Source: Vibrio proteolyticus NBRC 13287 (GTDB lineage: Bacteria; Pseudomonadota; Gammaproteobacteria; Enterobacterales; Vibrionaceae). Taken from it: DNA of 64,000 nucleotides. The DNA lies in assembly GCF_000467125.1 (NCBI RefSeq), contig NZ_BATJ01000021.1:1-64000 (forward strand), written 5' to 3'. A model generated the notes under the pieces. It made no database searches and was not told where the DNA came from. It saw only the letters and a list, made by a program, of their open reading frames with translations. Made by a program: the position numbers and the translations under genes. Of this stretch, positions 1 through 7,714 are shown in pieces. Within the stretch, counting starts at the first letter, position 1. Each line of letters opens with the position of its first letter.

Positions 1-16
1 TCTTAAATTTTAAAGA

Positions 17-40
17 GCCCGTTGTATGACGGGCTTTTTT
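17..40 (+). terminator. Terminator-like hairpin in the rRNA operon tail
   Basis: The arms GCCCGT and ACGGGC enclose a 6-nt loop and are followed by six T. It lies 26 bp before the tRNA-Thr gene. It is probably the hairpin after an upstream 5S gene lying outside the window; rRNA antitermination may allow reading into the tRNA and second 5S. Confidence 0.7.
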
Positions 41-65
41 AGTCCACCGACACAAAATTTTGTGT

Positions 66-141
<76 letters not shown>

Positions 142-168
142 GTTATTCTCTCTAATGAGAACACAATT

Positions 169-287
169 TGCTTAGCGACCATAGCGCTTTGGACCCACCT
201 GATTCCATGCCGAACTCAGAAGTGAAACAGAGTAGCGCCGATGGTAGTGTGGGGTTTCCCCATGTGAGAGTAGGACATCGCTAGGCT
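169..287 (+). rRNA. rrf: 5S ribosomal RNA
   Basis: About 119 nt match the gammaproteobacterial 5S pattern: the core CCTGATTCCATGCCGAACTC, then GAAGTGAAAC, and ends that pair (TGCTTAGCGA with TCGCTAGGC). It follows tRNA-Thr by 27 bp and is followed at once by an intrinsic terminator. No 16S or 23S sequence is inside the window, so this is either the last gene of a larger rrn operon or an extra 5S copy. The exact ends are set by homology and may be off by one or two bases. Confidence 0.95.
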
Positions 288-300
288 CTAAATACTGAAA

Positions 301-327
301 AACCTCAGCCTTTGGCTGAGGTTTTTT
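301..327. terminator. Intrinsic terminator of the rRNA operon, probably bidirectional
   Basis: A perfect stem AACCTCAGCC / GGCTGAGGTT with a 3-nt loop is followed by T on the plus strand and preceded by A, so it can also work on the minus strand. It separates 5S (plus) from the convergent DUF547 gene (minus). Confidence 0.9.
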
Positions 328-339
328 GCTATTGGAGCG

Positions 340-1122
340 TTATTTGTTCTCGTTGAGCTGCCAGTCATAGTCGTAATCTATCTTCCCATCGTAATGTTGC
401 AGTTCAGTACGATAGGCACCTAAATGTTCTAAGAGCTGCTGCCGATCACCAAAATCCTCGCTAAACCATTCATAAATAGAAGACAGCACCAGTGTACCGT
501 TCGATTTTTGGGCGCCTTTGCCACTGTTAATGAATTCGCGGGCTGCTTTTTGTAATAGCGCTTCGCTGTTCTCTGCGGTGAAGGCTTGTTGCTGTAAATT
601 CGGACAACCCAGGCTGGCACAGTTGACGGCGTAGTGCGTACGCGGATCATTCCAGATAGGGCGTAAAATACGATGCTCAATGTCATTCAGTGTCAGAGGA
701 TGACCGTTAATTTTCGTGATCTCTTCATCCCATGGGCCGAAACTGAATAGCCCACCTAATTTAGTGATGGAACTGACGGGATAGCTGTCGAGGATCAGTT
801 CTACGGTCATCGCGTTATACAAATTAACCCAATATGCATACTGCTCAGCTTTGGAGTAGCGTAATGGGTCAATACTGCTCAGCATACGCAGGTAGCTATT
901 GAGTTTTTTGCGATCGGCGGGTTTCACCTGTTGATAAGTAAACAAGGTAAACTCTCCTTCCTTCACCAGATACCGATCCAGAAGCTCCTGCCATGCCTGA
1001 TGTGAAATGGATAATGTGCTGCTTTCGTCACTTTGTTGCCAGTATGGCCACAGTTCCGCTTTAGGGGCTGCATAGCTGTAAAAAGAAAGGGCAGTTAAGA
1101 GTAAAGTCAGCAAGCGCGTCAT
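340..1122 (-). CDS. DUF547 domain protein, probably exported
   Basis: The protein has about 260 residues. It begins with a positively charged then hydrophobic stretch (MTRLLTLLLTALSFYSYA) that looks like a signal peptide. The rest fits the DUF547 family: YWVNLYNAMTVELIL near the middle and HYAVNCASLGCPNL about two thirds along, with conserved Asn, His and Cys. The family has no settled function. A longer reading from a TTG four codons upstream is possible, but the ATG at 1122 has GGAAC upstream and gives a cleaner signal peptide. It lies downstream of leuD, behind a terminator, so it is probably its own unit or gets only read-through. Confidence 0.85.
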   Translation of the reverse strand: MTRLLTLLLTALSFYSYAAPKAELWPYWQQSDESSTLSISHQAWQELLDRYLVKEGEFTLFTYQQVKPADRKKLNSYLRMLSSIDPLRYSKAEQYAYWVNLYNAMTVELILDSYPVSSITKLGGLFSFGPWDEEITKINGHPLTLNDIEHRILRPIWNDPRTHYAVNCASLGCPNLQQQAFTAENSEALLQKAAREFINSGKGAQKSNGTLVLSSIYEWFSEDFGDRQQLLEHLGAYRTELQHYDGKIDYDYDWQLNENK

Positions 1123-1184
1123 AATAAGTTCCAAATGAATGATTTGAAGAGTAGACCCACTTCAAGCGTAATTGCTTTCAATAA

Positions 1185-1211
1185 AAAAGGCTGGCTCATG
1201 GCCAACCTTTT
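1185..1211 (-). terminator. Terminator after leuD
   Basis: The arms AAAAGGCTGGC and GCCAACCTTTT have one mismatch and a 5-nt loop. A run of six T follows on the minus strand, marking the end of the leuABCD transcript. Confidence 0.8.
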
Positions 1212-1233
1212 GTGATCTTTGCTCAGGTAAGTC

Positions 1234-1836
1234 TCAGCGCAAGAATTCGGGGATCTTCGCCTCGTAGTTTGAAATTTTGTCTTCGTGTTGTAGGGTCAGA
1301 CCTATGTTGTCTAAGCCGTTTAACAGGCAGTGACGGCGAAACTCGTCAATCTCAAATGAATACTCTTTGCCATTAGCCCGCACCAGGTTGGCTTCCAAAT
1401 CAACCTCAATCTCAGCGCCTTCGTTCGCTTCAACGAACTGGAAGATTTCATCCACTTCTTGTTCGGTTAGGCGTACAGGAACCATTTGGTTGTTGATGGA
1501 GTTGCCGTAAAAAATATCCGCAAAACTTGGGGCGATCATCGCTTTGATACCATAATCGGCCAGTGCCCAAGGGGCGTGTTCACGTGATGAGCCACAGCCG
1601 AAGTTTTCCCGCGCGAGCAAGATAGAGGCGCCCTGGTAGCGTGGCTGGTTCATGACGAAATCCGGATTTGTCTGTTGGCCTGCATCATCCAAGAAGCGCC
1701 AGTCGTGGAAGAGGTGCTTGCCAAAGCCTAAGCGAGACACCTTTTGCAAGAACTGTTTAGGAATGATCGCATCGGTGTCGACGTTTGCTGCATCCAGAGG
1801 AACCACTAATCCTGTATGTTGTTTAAAACCTGACAT
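1234..1836 (-). CDS. leuD: 3-isopropylmalate dehydratase small subunit
   Basis: LeuD (200 residues, usual length) pairs with LeuC to isomerise 2-isopropylmalate to 3-isopropylmalate in cytoplasmic leucine synthesis. The sequence shows the swivel-domain features of aconitase small subunits: DTDAIIPKQFL near residue 21, then NFGCGSSREHAPWAL near residue 78, the loop that closes over the substrate. The ATG follows a strong AAGGAG site. It starts 11 bp after leuC stops and is the last gene of leuABCD, followed by a terminator. Confidence 0.97.
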   Translation of the reverse strand: MSGFKQHTGLVVPLDAANVDTDAIIPKQFLQKVSRLGFGKHLFHDWRFLDDAGQQTNPDFVMNQPRYQGASILLARENFGCGSSREHAPWALADYGIKAMIAPSFADIFYGNSINNQMVPVRLTEQEVDEIFQFVEANEGAEIEVDLEANLVRANGKEYSFEIDEFRRHCLLNGLDNIGLTLQHEDKISNYEAKIPEFLR

Positions 1837-1847
1837 CTGTTCTCTCC

Positions 1848-3248
1848 TTAGTCCAACTCACGAATATCAACGAAGTGGCCAGCAATCGCAGCGGCGGCTG
1901 CCATAGCAGGGCTGACCAGATGGGTGCGGCCATCTCGGCCCTGACGACCTTCGAAGTTACGGTTTGAGGTTGACGCGCAGCGCTCCCCGGGACCTAAACG
2001 GTCGTTGTTCATTGCCAGACACATAGAACAGCCTGGTAAGCGCCATTTAAACCCCGCTTCCTTAAATATCACGTCCAAACCTTCAGCTTCCGCCTGCGCT
2101 TTGACTTGTTCTGAGCCTGGGACAATCAATGCCTGAACGTGAGCAGCAACTTGTTTGCCTTTCGCTATGGCTGCCGCCGCGCGCATGTCTTCGATACGCG
2201 AGTTGGTGCAAGAGCCAACGAAGACTTTATCCACTTTATAGTCAGACATCGATTTGCCCGCTTCCAGTCCCATGTAAGCCAAGGCTTTCTGCGCAGAAGC
2301 GCGTTCGACTGGATCGGAGAAACTTTCTGGTGCCGGGATTGGCTCATCAACGGCAATCACTTGACCCGGGTTAGTTCCCCAGGTGACCTGAGGCTTAATG
2401 TCGGCTGCATTGAGTGTCACCACCGCATCAAACGCTGCATCATCGTCGGTACGGAATGTTTTCCAGTATTCAACGGCCGCTTCCCAGTTAGCTCCGGTGG
2501 GGGCGAACTTACGCCCTTTGATGTACTCGAAGGTGGTTTCATCTGGTGCGATTAGACCCGCTTTAGCGCCTAATTCGATCGCCATGTTACACACCGTCAT
2601 ACGGCCTTCCATTGTCAGGTCGGTGATTGCTTCACCGCAGAATTCGACCACATAGCCTGTTCCGCCTGCAGCGGTGGTTTTACCGATGATGGCCAGTACG
2701 ATATCTTTGGCCGTTATGCCTGGTGCAACTTTACCCTGCACTTCAATTTTCATGGTTTTAGCACGCGCTTGCTTCAACGTTTGAGTAGCCAGGACGTGTT
2801 CCACTTCGGAGGTTCCGATACCAAACGCCAATGAGCCAAATGCACCGTGGGTGGCGGTATGAGAGTCACCACATACGATGGTCATTCCTGGCAGGGTAAT
2901 GCCCAGCTCCGGCCCCATCACGTGGACGATTCCCTGATATTTGTGGTTGATATCGTACAGAGTGACGCCGAACTCTTCACAGTTCTTTTTCAGCGTTTCC
3001 ATCTGAATGCGCGCCATCTCACCTGACGCATTGATGTCTTTGGTGGTCGTGGATACGTTGTGATCCATGGTCGCGAACGTTTTGCCAACCTGACGAACCG
3101 GTCGGCCTTTCTCACGCAAGCCATCAAACGCTTGTGGTGAAGTGACTTCATGCACCAGATGACGGTCGATATACAGAATTGGGTTTTCGCCTTCGGCGGC
3201 TACGGCCACATGCGCGTCGTAGACTTTTTCATACAGAGTTTTGCCCAT
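1848..3248 (-). CDS. leuC: 3-isopropylmalate dehydratase large subunit
   Basis: LeuC (466 residues, full length) carries the [4Fe-4S] cluster of isopropylmalate isomerase. Cluster cysteines are visible in VFVGSCTNSRIEDM near residue 345 and in the CSMCLAMN motif near residue 409, and the substrate region includes DSHTATHGAFGSLAFGIGT. It is the third gene of the leucine operon, between leuB (63 bp upstream) and leuD (11 bp downstream). A GGAAG ribosome site precedes the ATG. Expression should follow the leader-peptide attenuator in front of leuA. Confidence 0.98.
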   Translation of the reverse strand: MGKTLYEKVYDAHVAVAAEGENPILYIDRHLVHEVTSPQAFDGLREKGRPVRQVGKTFATMDHNVSTTTKDINASGEMARIQMETLKKNCEEFGVTLYDINHKYQGIVHVMGPELGITLPGMTIVCGDSHTATHGAFGSLAFGIGTSEVEHVLATQTLKQARAKTMKIEVQGKVAPGITAKDIVLAIIGKTTAAGGTGYVVEFCGEAITDLTMEGRMTVCNMAIELGAKAGLIAPDETTFEYIKGRKFAPTGANWEAAVEYWKTFRTDDDAAFDAVVTLNAADIKPQVTWGTNPGQVIAVDEPIPAPESFSDPVERASAQKALAYMGLEAGKSMSDYKVDKVFVGSCTNSRIEDMRAAAAIAKGKQVAAHVQALIVPGSEQVKAQAEAEGLDVIFKEAGFKWRLPGCSMCLAMNNDRLGPGERCASTSNRNFEGRQGRDGRTHLVSPAMAAAAAIAGHFVDIRELD

Positions 3249-3311
3249 TGTGTTTGCTTCCTGCGTGCCTGAGCCGTGCGTAAAGCTCGGTCTCAGACAA
3301 CGATATTCTTG

Positions 3312-4403
3312 TTATGAATTTAAAATGTAACTGGCGATGGTATCGCCCATGGCGGAGGTCGACAGTGCCGGATGGTCACCGGCCAGATCGGCCGTTAGCT
3401 CACCGGCAGATAGGGCCTGAGATACCGCTGTTTCAATATCCTGCGCCGCCGCTTCCTCACCCAGGCTGTAACGTAGCATCAACGCTGCCGACAGAATCTG
3501 TGCCACTGGGTTGGCGATGTTCTTACCTGCAATATCCGGTGCGCTGCCGCCTGCTGGTTCATACAGGCCGAACTTGCTCTCATTTAGACTTGCTGACGGT
3601 AGCATACCCATCGACCCGGTAATCATGGCACATTCGTCTGAGATGATGTCGCCGAAGATATTCGAACACAGCATGACGTCAAACTGCGCCGGATCTTTGA
3701 TCAACTGCATGGTGGCGTTATCGATGTACATATGGGAAAGCTCGACATCCGGGTAATCTTTGGCGATCTCTTCCACCACTTCTCGCCACAGGATCGAGCT
3801 TTGCAGCACGTTCGCTTTGTCAATGGAACACACTTTCTTATTGCGCAGACGTGCCGATTCAAATGCAATTTTGGCGATGCGTTCGATCTCGAAACGGTGG
3901 TAGATCTCAGTATCAAATGCTTTTTCGGTCGCGCCTTCGCCTTCACGGCCCTTGGGCTGGCCAAAATAGATACCGCCCGTCAACTCACGAACCACGACAA
4001 TATCAAAACCACGCTCAGAAATATCAGCGCGCAAAGGAGAAAAGGCTTCCAGACCAGTGTGGATTTGAGCTGGGCGTAGGTTACAAAATAGCTGGAAGTG
4101 TTTACGTAGTGGCAGCAGGGCACCGCGTTCAGGTTGATCATTCGGTGGCAGGTGTTCCCATTTCGGGCCTCCCACCGAGCCGAAGAGTACGGCATCTGCT
4201 TCTTCACACGCGCTGATGGTGCTTTCAGGCAACGGACAACCGTGATTATCGATTGCGATGCCGCCTACGTCATGCTGCTCACGCTCGAATGTGATCGAGT
4301 GCTTCTTTTCAATCGCATCCAGTACTTTGTTTGCCTGTGCCATCACTTCCGGGCCGATCCCATCTCCGGGTAATACGGCGATTTTGTAATGTTTGTCTGT
4401 CAT
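3312..4403 (-). CDS. leuB: 3-isopropylmalate dehydrogenase
   Basis: LeuB (363 residues) oxidises and decarboxylates 3-isopropylmalate with NAD to give 2-oxoisocaproate. The N-terminus VLPGDGIGPEV and the late motif GLYEPAGGSAPDIAGKNIAN are characteristic of the isocitrate/isopropylmalate dehydrogenase family; the substrate arginines lie in the FCNLRPAQ and VVVRELTGGIYFG segments. The ATG follows AAAGGA. It sits between leuA and leuC with gaps of about 60 bp, consistent with one transcript. Confidence 0.98.
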   Translation of the reverse strand: MTDKHYKIAVLPGDGIGPEVMAQANKVLDAIEKKHSITFEREQHDVGGIAIDNHGCPLPESTISACEEADAVLFGSVGGPKWEHLPPNDQPERGALLPLRKHFQLFCNLRPAQIHTGLEAFSPLRADISERGFDIVVVRELTGGIYFGQPKGREGEGATEKAFDTEIYHRFEIERIAKIAFESARLRNKKVCSIDKANVLQSSILWREVVEEIAKDYPDVELSHMYIDNATMQLIKDPAQFDVMLCSNIFGDIISDECAMITGSMGMLPSASLNESKFGLYEPAGGSAPDIAGKNIANPVAQILSAALMLRYSLGEEAAAQDIETAVSQALSAGELTADLAGDHPALSTSAMGDTIASYILNS

Positions 4404-4462
4404 GTTTGTCCTTTCTTGTTCATTATCTGACCCCGGAGGTACGATTTCCCTCCGGAAGCGTT

Positions 4463-6010
4463 TTATACTGTTGTGATGCGTTTTTGTTTAATTTCAGCCA
4501 CTTGATCCGCACGGTGAATGCTGTTGATCACATGCAGCAGCGCCTGGCCAGACGCTTCGACGATATCGGTCGAGACGCCAGTGCCGTGATACTTACGGCC
4601 TTTATAATTGGCAATGATGTCCGCCTGCCCCAAACCATCTTCCCCTTCACCTTTGGCGGTCAGGTCAAACTTGTCCAGCACGATATCGTACCCAGTCACG
4701 CGGTAAATACACTGGTATAACGCATCGACCGGACCATTACCGACGGCTGCCTCGCATTTTTCTTCATCGCCACACAGCAGTTTGATGCTGGTCGTTGCCA
4801 TCACGCTGCCGGACTGCACGCTCAGGTAGTTCAGTTTGTAGAAGTCGTCTTCCTCACGCAGGTTTGAGAAGTGCATTAAGGCTTCCAGATCGTAGTCGAA
4901 CACTTGGCCCTTGCGATCGGCCAGCTTCAGGAAATCTTCGTACAGTGCGTTCAGATTATACTCTTCTTCTTTATAACCCATGGCATCCATATGACTTTTC
5001 ACTGCAGCACGGCCGCTGCGACTGGTCAGATTCAACGCCTGGTTCTTCAGGCCGATGGACTCCGGTGTCATGATTTCGTACGTGTTTTTGTTCTTCAACA
5101 TGCCATCTTGGTGAATACCGGACGAGTGACTGAAGGCGTTGGCACCGACGATGGCTTTGTTGCTCTGGATCGGCATGTTGCACAGTTGGCTGACCAACTT
5201 ACTGGTACGGTGGATCTCTTCGTGTTTGATGCCGGTGTGTACGCCTAAGAACTCTTGGCGGGTTTTGATGATCATCGCGATCTCTTCCAGCGAACAGTTA
5301 CCAGCGCGCTCACCAATACCGTTGATGGTGCCTTCTATCTGACGTGCGCCGGCCTGCACCGCGGCAATCGAGTTGGCGACCGACATTCCTAAGTCGTCAT
5401 GGCAATGGACGGAAATCACCGCTTTATCAATGTTTGGCACGCGGTTGAACAGGGTCTGGATGATGCCACCAAATTCGCTTGGCACGGTGTAGCCCACGGT
5501 GTCTGGGATGTTGACGGTGGTCGCGCCTGCGTTGATTGCGGCCTCAACCATGCGGCACAAATTGTCAATCGGAGTACGACCAGCATCTTCGCACGAGAAC
5601 TCGACATCATCGGTATATTTACGCGCATGTTTGACGGCGTTAACCGCCATTTCTACCACGTCATCATAGCTGCGGCGCAGTTTGTCTTTGACATGGATGG
5701 TTGAGGTGGCCAAAAAGGTGTGGATACGGAACTGGTCCGCCACTTTGAGCGCTTCGGCGGCGGCATCGATGTCTTTCGCAACGGCACGCGAAAGGGCACA
5801 AACTCGGCTGTTTTTAATGTTTTTAGCGATAGTTTGTACGGACTCGAAATCACCCGGTGAAGAGATAGGGAAGCCTGCTTCGATCACATCGACGCCGAGC
5901 CTTTCAAGCGCATACGCAATCTGCAGTTTCTCTTTAACCGTCAAGCTTGCTGACAACGCTTGTTCGCCATCACGTAACGTGGTGTCGAAGATTATGACCT
6001 GATCGTTCAT
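4463..6010 (-). CDS. leuA: 2-isopropylmalate synthase
   Basis: LeuA (515 residues) condenses acetyl-CoA with 2-oxoisovalerate, the first committed step to leucine. The N-terminal TIM barrel opens with DTTLRDGEQALSASL (metal and substrate residues) and holds HCHDDLGMSVANS with metal-binding histidines. The C-terminal third (from about residue 390) is the LeuA allosteric domain that binds leucine, so the enzyme is expected to be feedback inhibited. The start has AAGGAAG six bases upstream. A leader peptide and attenuator precede it, so transcription should also respond to charged tRNA-Leu. Confidence 0.98.
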   Translation of the reverse strand: MNDQVIIFDTTLRDGEQALSASLTVKEKLQIAYALERLGVDVIEAGFPISSPGDFESVQTIAKNIKNSRVCALSRAVAKDIDAAAEALKVADQFRIHTFLATSTIHVKDKLRRSYDDVVEMAVNAVKHARKYTDDVEFSCEDAGRTPIDNLCRMVEAAINAGATTVNIPDTVGYTVPSEFGGIIQTLFNRVPNIDKAVISVHCHDDLGMSVANSIAAVQAGARQIEGTINGIGERAGNCSLEEIAMIIKTRQEFLGVHTGIKHEEIHRTSKLVSQLCNMPIQSNKAIVGANAFSHSSGIHQDGMLKNKNTYEIMTPESIGLKNQALNLTSRSGRAAVKSHMDAMGYKEEEYNLNALYEDFLKLADRKGQVFDYDLEALMHFSNLREEDDFYKLNYLSVQSGSVMATTSIKLLCGDEEKCEAAVGNGPVDALYQCIYRVTGYDIVLDKFDLTAKGEGEDGLGQADIIANYKGRKYHGTGVSTDIVEASGQALLHVINSIHRADQVAEIKQKRITTV

Positions 6011-6061
6011 GTTTGCTTCCTTTTGCGATGAGTAATCGTTTTACTTCCGGTATTTAGGTAT

Positions 6062-6087
6062 AAAAAAACCCGCATCTGCGTGCGGGT
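6062..6087 (-). terminator. leu operon attenuator terminator
   Basis: On the minus strand ACCCGCA and TGCGGGT form a 7-bp GC-rich stem followed by seven T. It lies between the leader peptide (stop at 6125) and leuA (start at 6010), the position of the terminator in classical leucine attenuation. Confidence 0.9.
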
Positions 6088-6124
6088 CTAGTATCATTCT
6101 GTGAGGTTATTTTTCTTCCACAGC

Positions 6125-6187
6125 CTACCCGCGCGATCTGGTCACGATAAGGAGGAGGCTAAGCAGGAGAGAAAAACGTGCTGTCAT
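6125..6187 (-). CDS. leuL: leu operon leader peptide
   Basis: This 20-codon reading frame encodes MTARFSLLLSLLLIVTRSRG. Six leucines occur in two runs of three within seven codons, as expected for a regulatory peptide whose translation stalls when leucyl-tRNA is scarce. Stalling would favour an antiterminator and stop the hairpin at 6062-6087 from forming, letting RNA polymerase read into leuA. The minus-strand promoter at 6222-6250 would place the transcript start about 28 bases before the ATG. The frame is seen directly; the mechanism is taken from enterobacterial leuL. Confidence 0.9.
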   Translation of the reverse strand: MTARFSLLLSLLLIVTRSRG

Positions 6188-6221
6188 GTTGTTAAGCGTT
6201 CCACAGAATTAAGTTAACAAA

Positions 6222-6250
6222 TTAGTACCGCACTCAATGGAGCTCGTCAA
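6222..6250 (-). promoter_or_regulatory. Sigma70 promoter of the leu operon
   Basis: On the minus strand TTGACG (6245-6250) and TACTAA (6222-6227) are separated by 17 bp, close to consensus. The start would fall near 6215, just ahead of the leader peptide. Confidence 0.75.
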
Positions 6251-6329
6251 CCCTAAAATTGCTTTTTTATTCGCCGGTGCCTAATCCAGGGGCAAATTCA
6301 TCGTTTGGACTGATTTTAACCAGTGTCAC

Positions 6330-6348
6330 TTATTATGATGAATAATAA
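6330..6348. promoter_or_regulatory. AT-rich inverted repeat upstream of the TetR gene
   Basis: TTATTAT and ATAATAA are perfect inverted arms around 5 bp. It lies between the leu promoter and the TetR operator. It may overlap a -10 element or bind a regulator; nothing in the sequence decides this. Confidence 0.4.
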
Positions 6349-6376
6349 ACCTGTTAAGGAGCAGGGTAACTGGCCT

Positions 6377-6399
6377 ACAATTAATCAATGATTAATTGT
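6377..6399. promoter_or_regulatory. Probable TetR operator
   Basis: A perfect 11-bp inverted repeat, ACAATTAATCA and TGATTAATTGT with a 1-bp centre, lies 11 bp before the ATG of the adjacent TetR-family gene. Size and symmetry suit a TetR dimer, and the position suggests autorepression. Binding is inferred, not shown. Confidence 0.7.
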
Positions 6400-6410
6400 C
6401 GAGATCATCT

Positions 6411-7082
6411 ATGCAACAGACTACACGGTCAGAAAAGGCACGCAGAGTGGGCCGGCCGAGTAATCAAACTCACGCACGTGAACACTTGATCCATCATGCC
6501 CGGGAGTTATTTACCGTGATGGCGTATGACAAGGTTTCTACCCGTTTGATTGCTCAGCGAGCTGGTGTGAACAGCGCGATGATCAGCTATTATTTCGGCA
6601 ATAAAGAAGGCTTGTTCGAGACGATGTTGCGCGAGACGCTCGCGCCAGTGCAACAAAAGCTCAATACCCTGATCAAACATGCTTCACGTGGGCATTTTAT
6701 CGACATTATGCGTACCTATTACCGGGAAATGGTTAAAGTGCCTCAGTTTCCGCGTCTGGTCATGCAACTGATGAACATGCCACCGTCCGACACACAAAGA
6801 AAGCTGATGGAAAAAGTGTTTATGGACATCAGTAAGCCGATGCAAGACGTCATTTTTGATCGTCTGGTGCAAGAGCAGGTGATTCGGCCGGATATGGATC
6901 CCAAGCTGTGTCGGATTTCATACATCAGCCTGATGGTGTTTCCGTTTATGGCGCCCCCGTCGATGCTGGCACTGCATGGAGTCGAACTCAGTGACGAGTT
7001 TCTCGATCGCTTGTTTGAACACAATATTCGTCTGATGACCAGCGGGTTTCTCACCACTTCGGAAAGTAATGCCAGCGGCTGA
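6411..7082 (+). CDS. TetR/AcrR family transcriptional regulator
   Basis: The protein has 223 residues. The N-terminal helix-turn-helix is clear: RARELF-like helix, STRLIAQRAGVNSAMISYYF and then GNKEGLFETML, the typical TetR recognition region. The C-terminal ligand domain is not diagnostic and the inducer is unknown. A start at TTG 6396 would add five residues, but ATG 6411 is preferred although its Shine-Dalgarno is weak (GAG at 6401). A 23-bp palindrome just upstream is a likely self-operator. The next two plus-strand genes (PAP2 phosphatase and glycosyltransferase) are possible targets, but no copy of the palindrome was seen in the 101-bp gap before them. Confidence 0.9.
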   Translation: MQQTTRSEKARRVGRPSNQTHAREHLIHHARELFTVMAYDKVSTRLIAQRAGVNSAMISYYFGNKEGLFETMLRETLAPVQQKLNTLIKHASRGHFIDIMRTYYREMVKVPQFPRLVMQLMNMPPSDTQRKLMEKVFMDISKPMQDVIFDRLVQEQVIRPDMDPKLCRISYISLMVFPFMAPPSMLALHGVELSDEFLDRLFEHNIRLMTSGFLTTSESNASG

Positions 7083-7183
7083 GCTGGTTTGTCACCATAT
7101 CTCCAAACAATCTTCATGTTTCTGTCACTTGGGGCTCCTAACATCTTTTCAACAATGAGTGGAAGGTTTGCAGGAGCAACAAG

Positions 7184-7711
7184 ATGAGAGCTATCGAACC
7201 GATTGCCAAACTTGACCTGGCATTTTCTCTGTTTTGTCTTCAACACAGATTCAACCAACAGGTTGCCCAAATGAGTAAAGCCATTTCGCACACCGGGGAT
7301 GGCCATCTGTATCTTGTGATTGGGTTGTTGGCTTGGTGGCTGGATGGCCCTACCGGAGCGATGTTTCTGGCCGCTGGGCTGAGTGCCTTCGCACTTGAAC
7401 TGCCTATCTATTGGCTAACCAAAAACAGTTTTAAGCGTCGTCGACCGGACGAGTTTTCTGACTTAGTGGTGTCTTTTATTACCCCTTCTGACCGCTATAG
7501 CCTGCCATCAGGCCACACGGCCGCCGCCTTCCTGATGGCTACTTTAATTGGTCACTTTTATCCGGATCTGCACAGCTTTGCCCTGTTGTGGGCGGCCGCC
7601 ATTGGTGCGGCCCGTATTCTACTCGGGGTGCATTTCATCAGCGATGTGCTGATCGGTATGTTATTGGGAGTGGGCAGTGCCACTTTCGCCATCTCAGTTG
7701 TTGGAGGCTAA
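7184..7711 (+). CDS. PAP2-family membrane phosphatase
   Basis: A 175-residue membrane protein of the PAP2 (type 2 phosphatidic acid phosphatase) superfamily. The three catalytic motifs are in order: K-x6-RP (KNSFKRRRP, near residue 82), PSGH (near residue 108), and R-x5-H-x3-D (ARILLGVHFISDV, near residue 150). Hydrophobic segments around these suggest about five membrane spans. Family members remove phosphate from lipid phosphates such as phosphatidic acid or undecaprenyl diphosphate; which one applies here cannot be told. The ATG follows AGGAG at 7 bp. Only 3 bp separate it from the glycosyltransferase, so the two are probably translated together. Confidence 0.9.
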   Translation: MRAIEPIAKLDLAFSLFCLQHRFNQQVAQMSKAISHTGDGHLYLVIGLLAWWLDGPTGAMFLAAGLSAFALELPIYWLTKNSFKRRRPDEFSDLVVSFITPSDRYSLPSGHTAAAFLMATLIGHFYPDLHSFALLWAAAIGAARILLGVHFISDVLIGMLLGVGSATFAISVVGG

Positions 7712-7714
7712 CGA

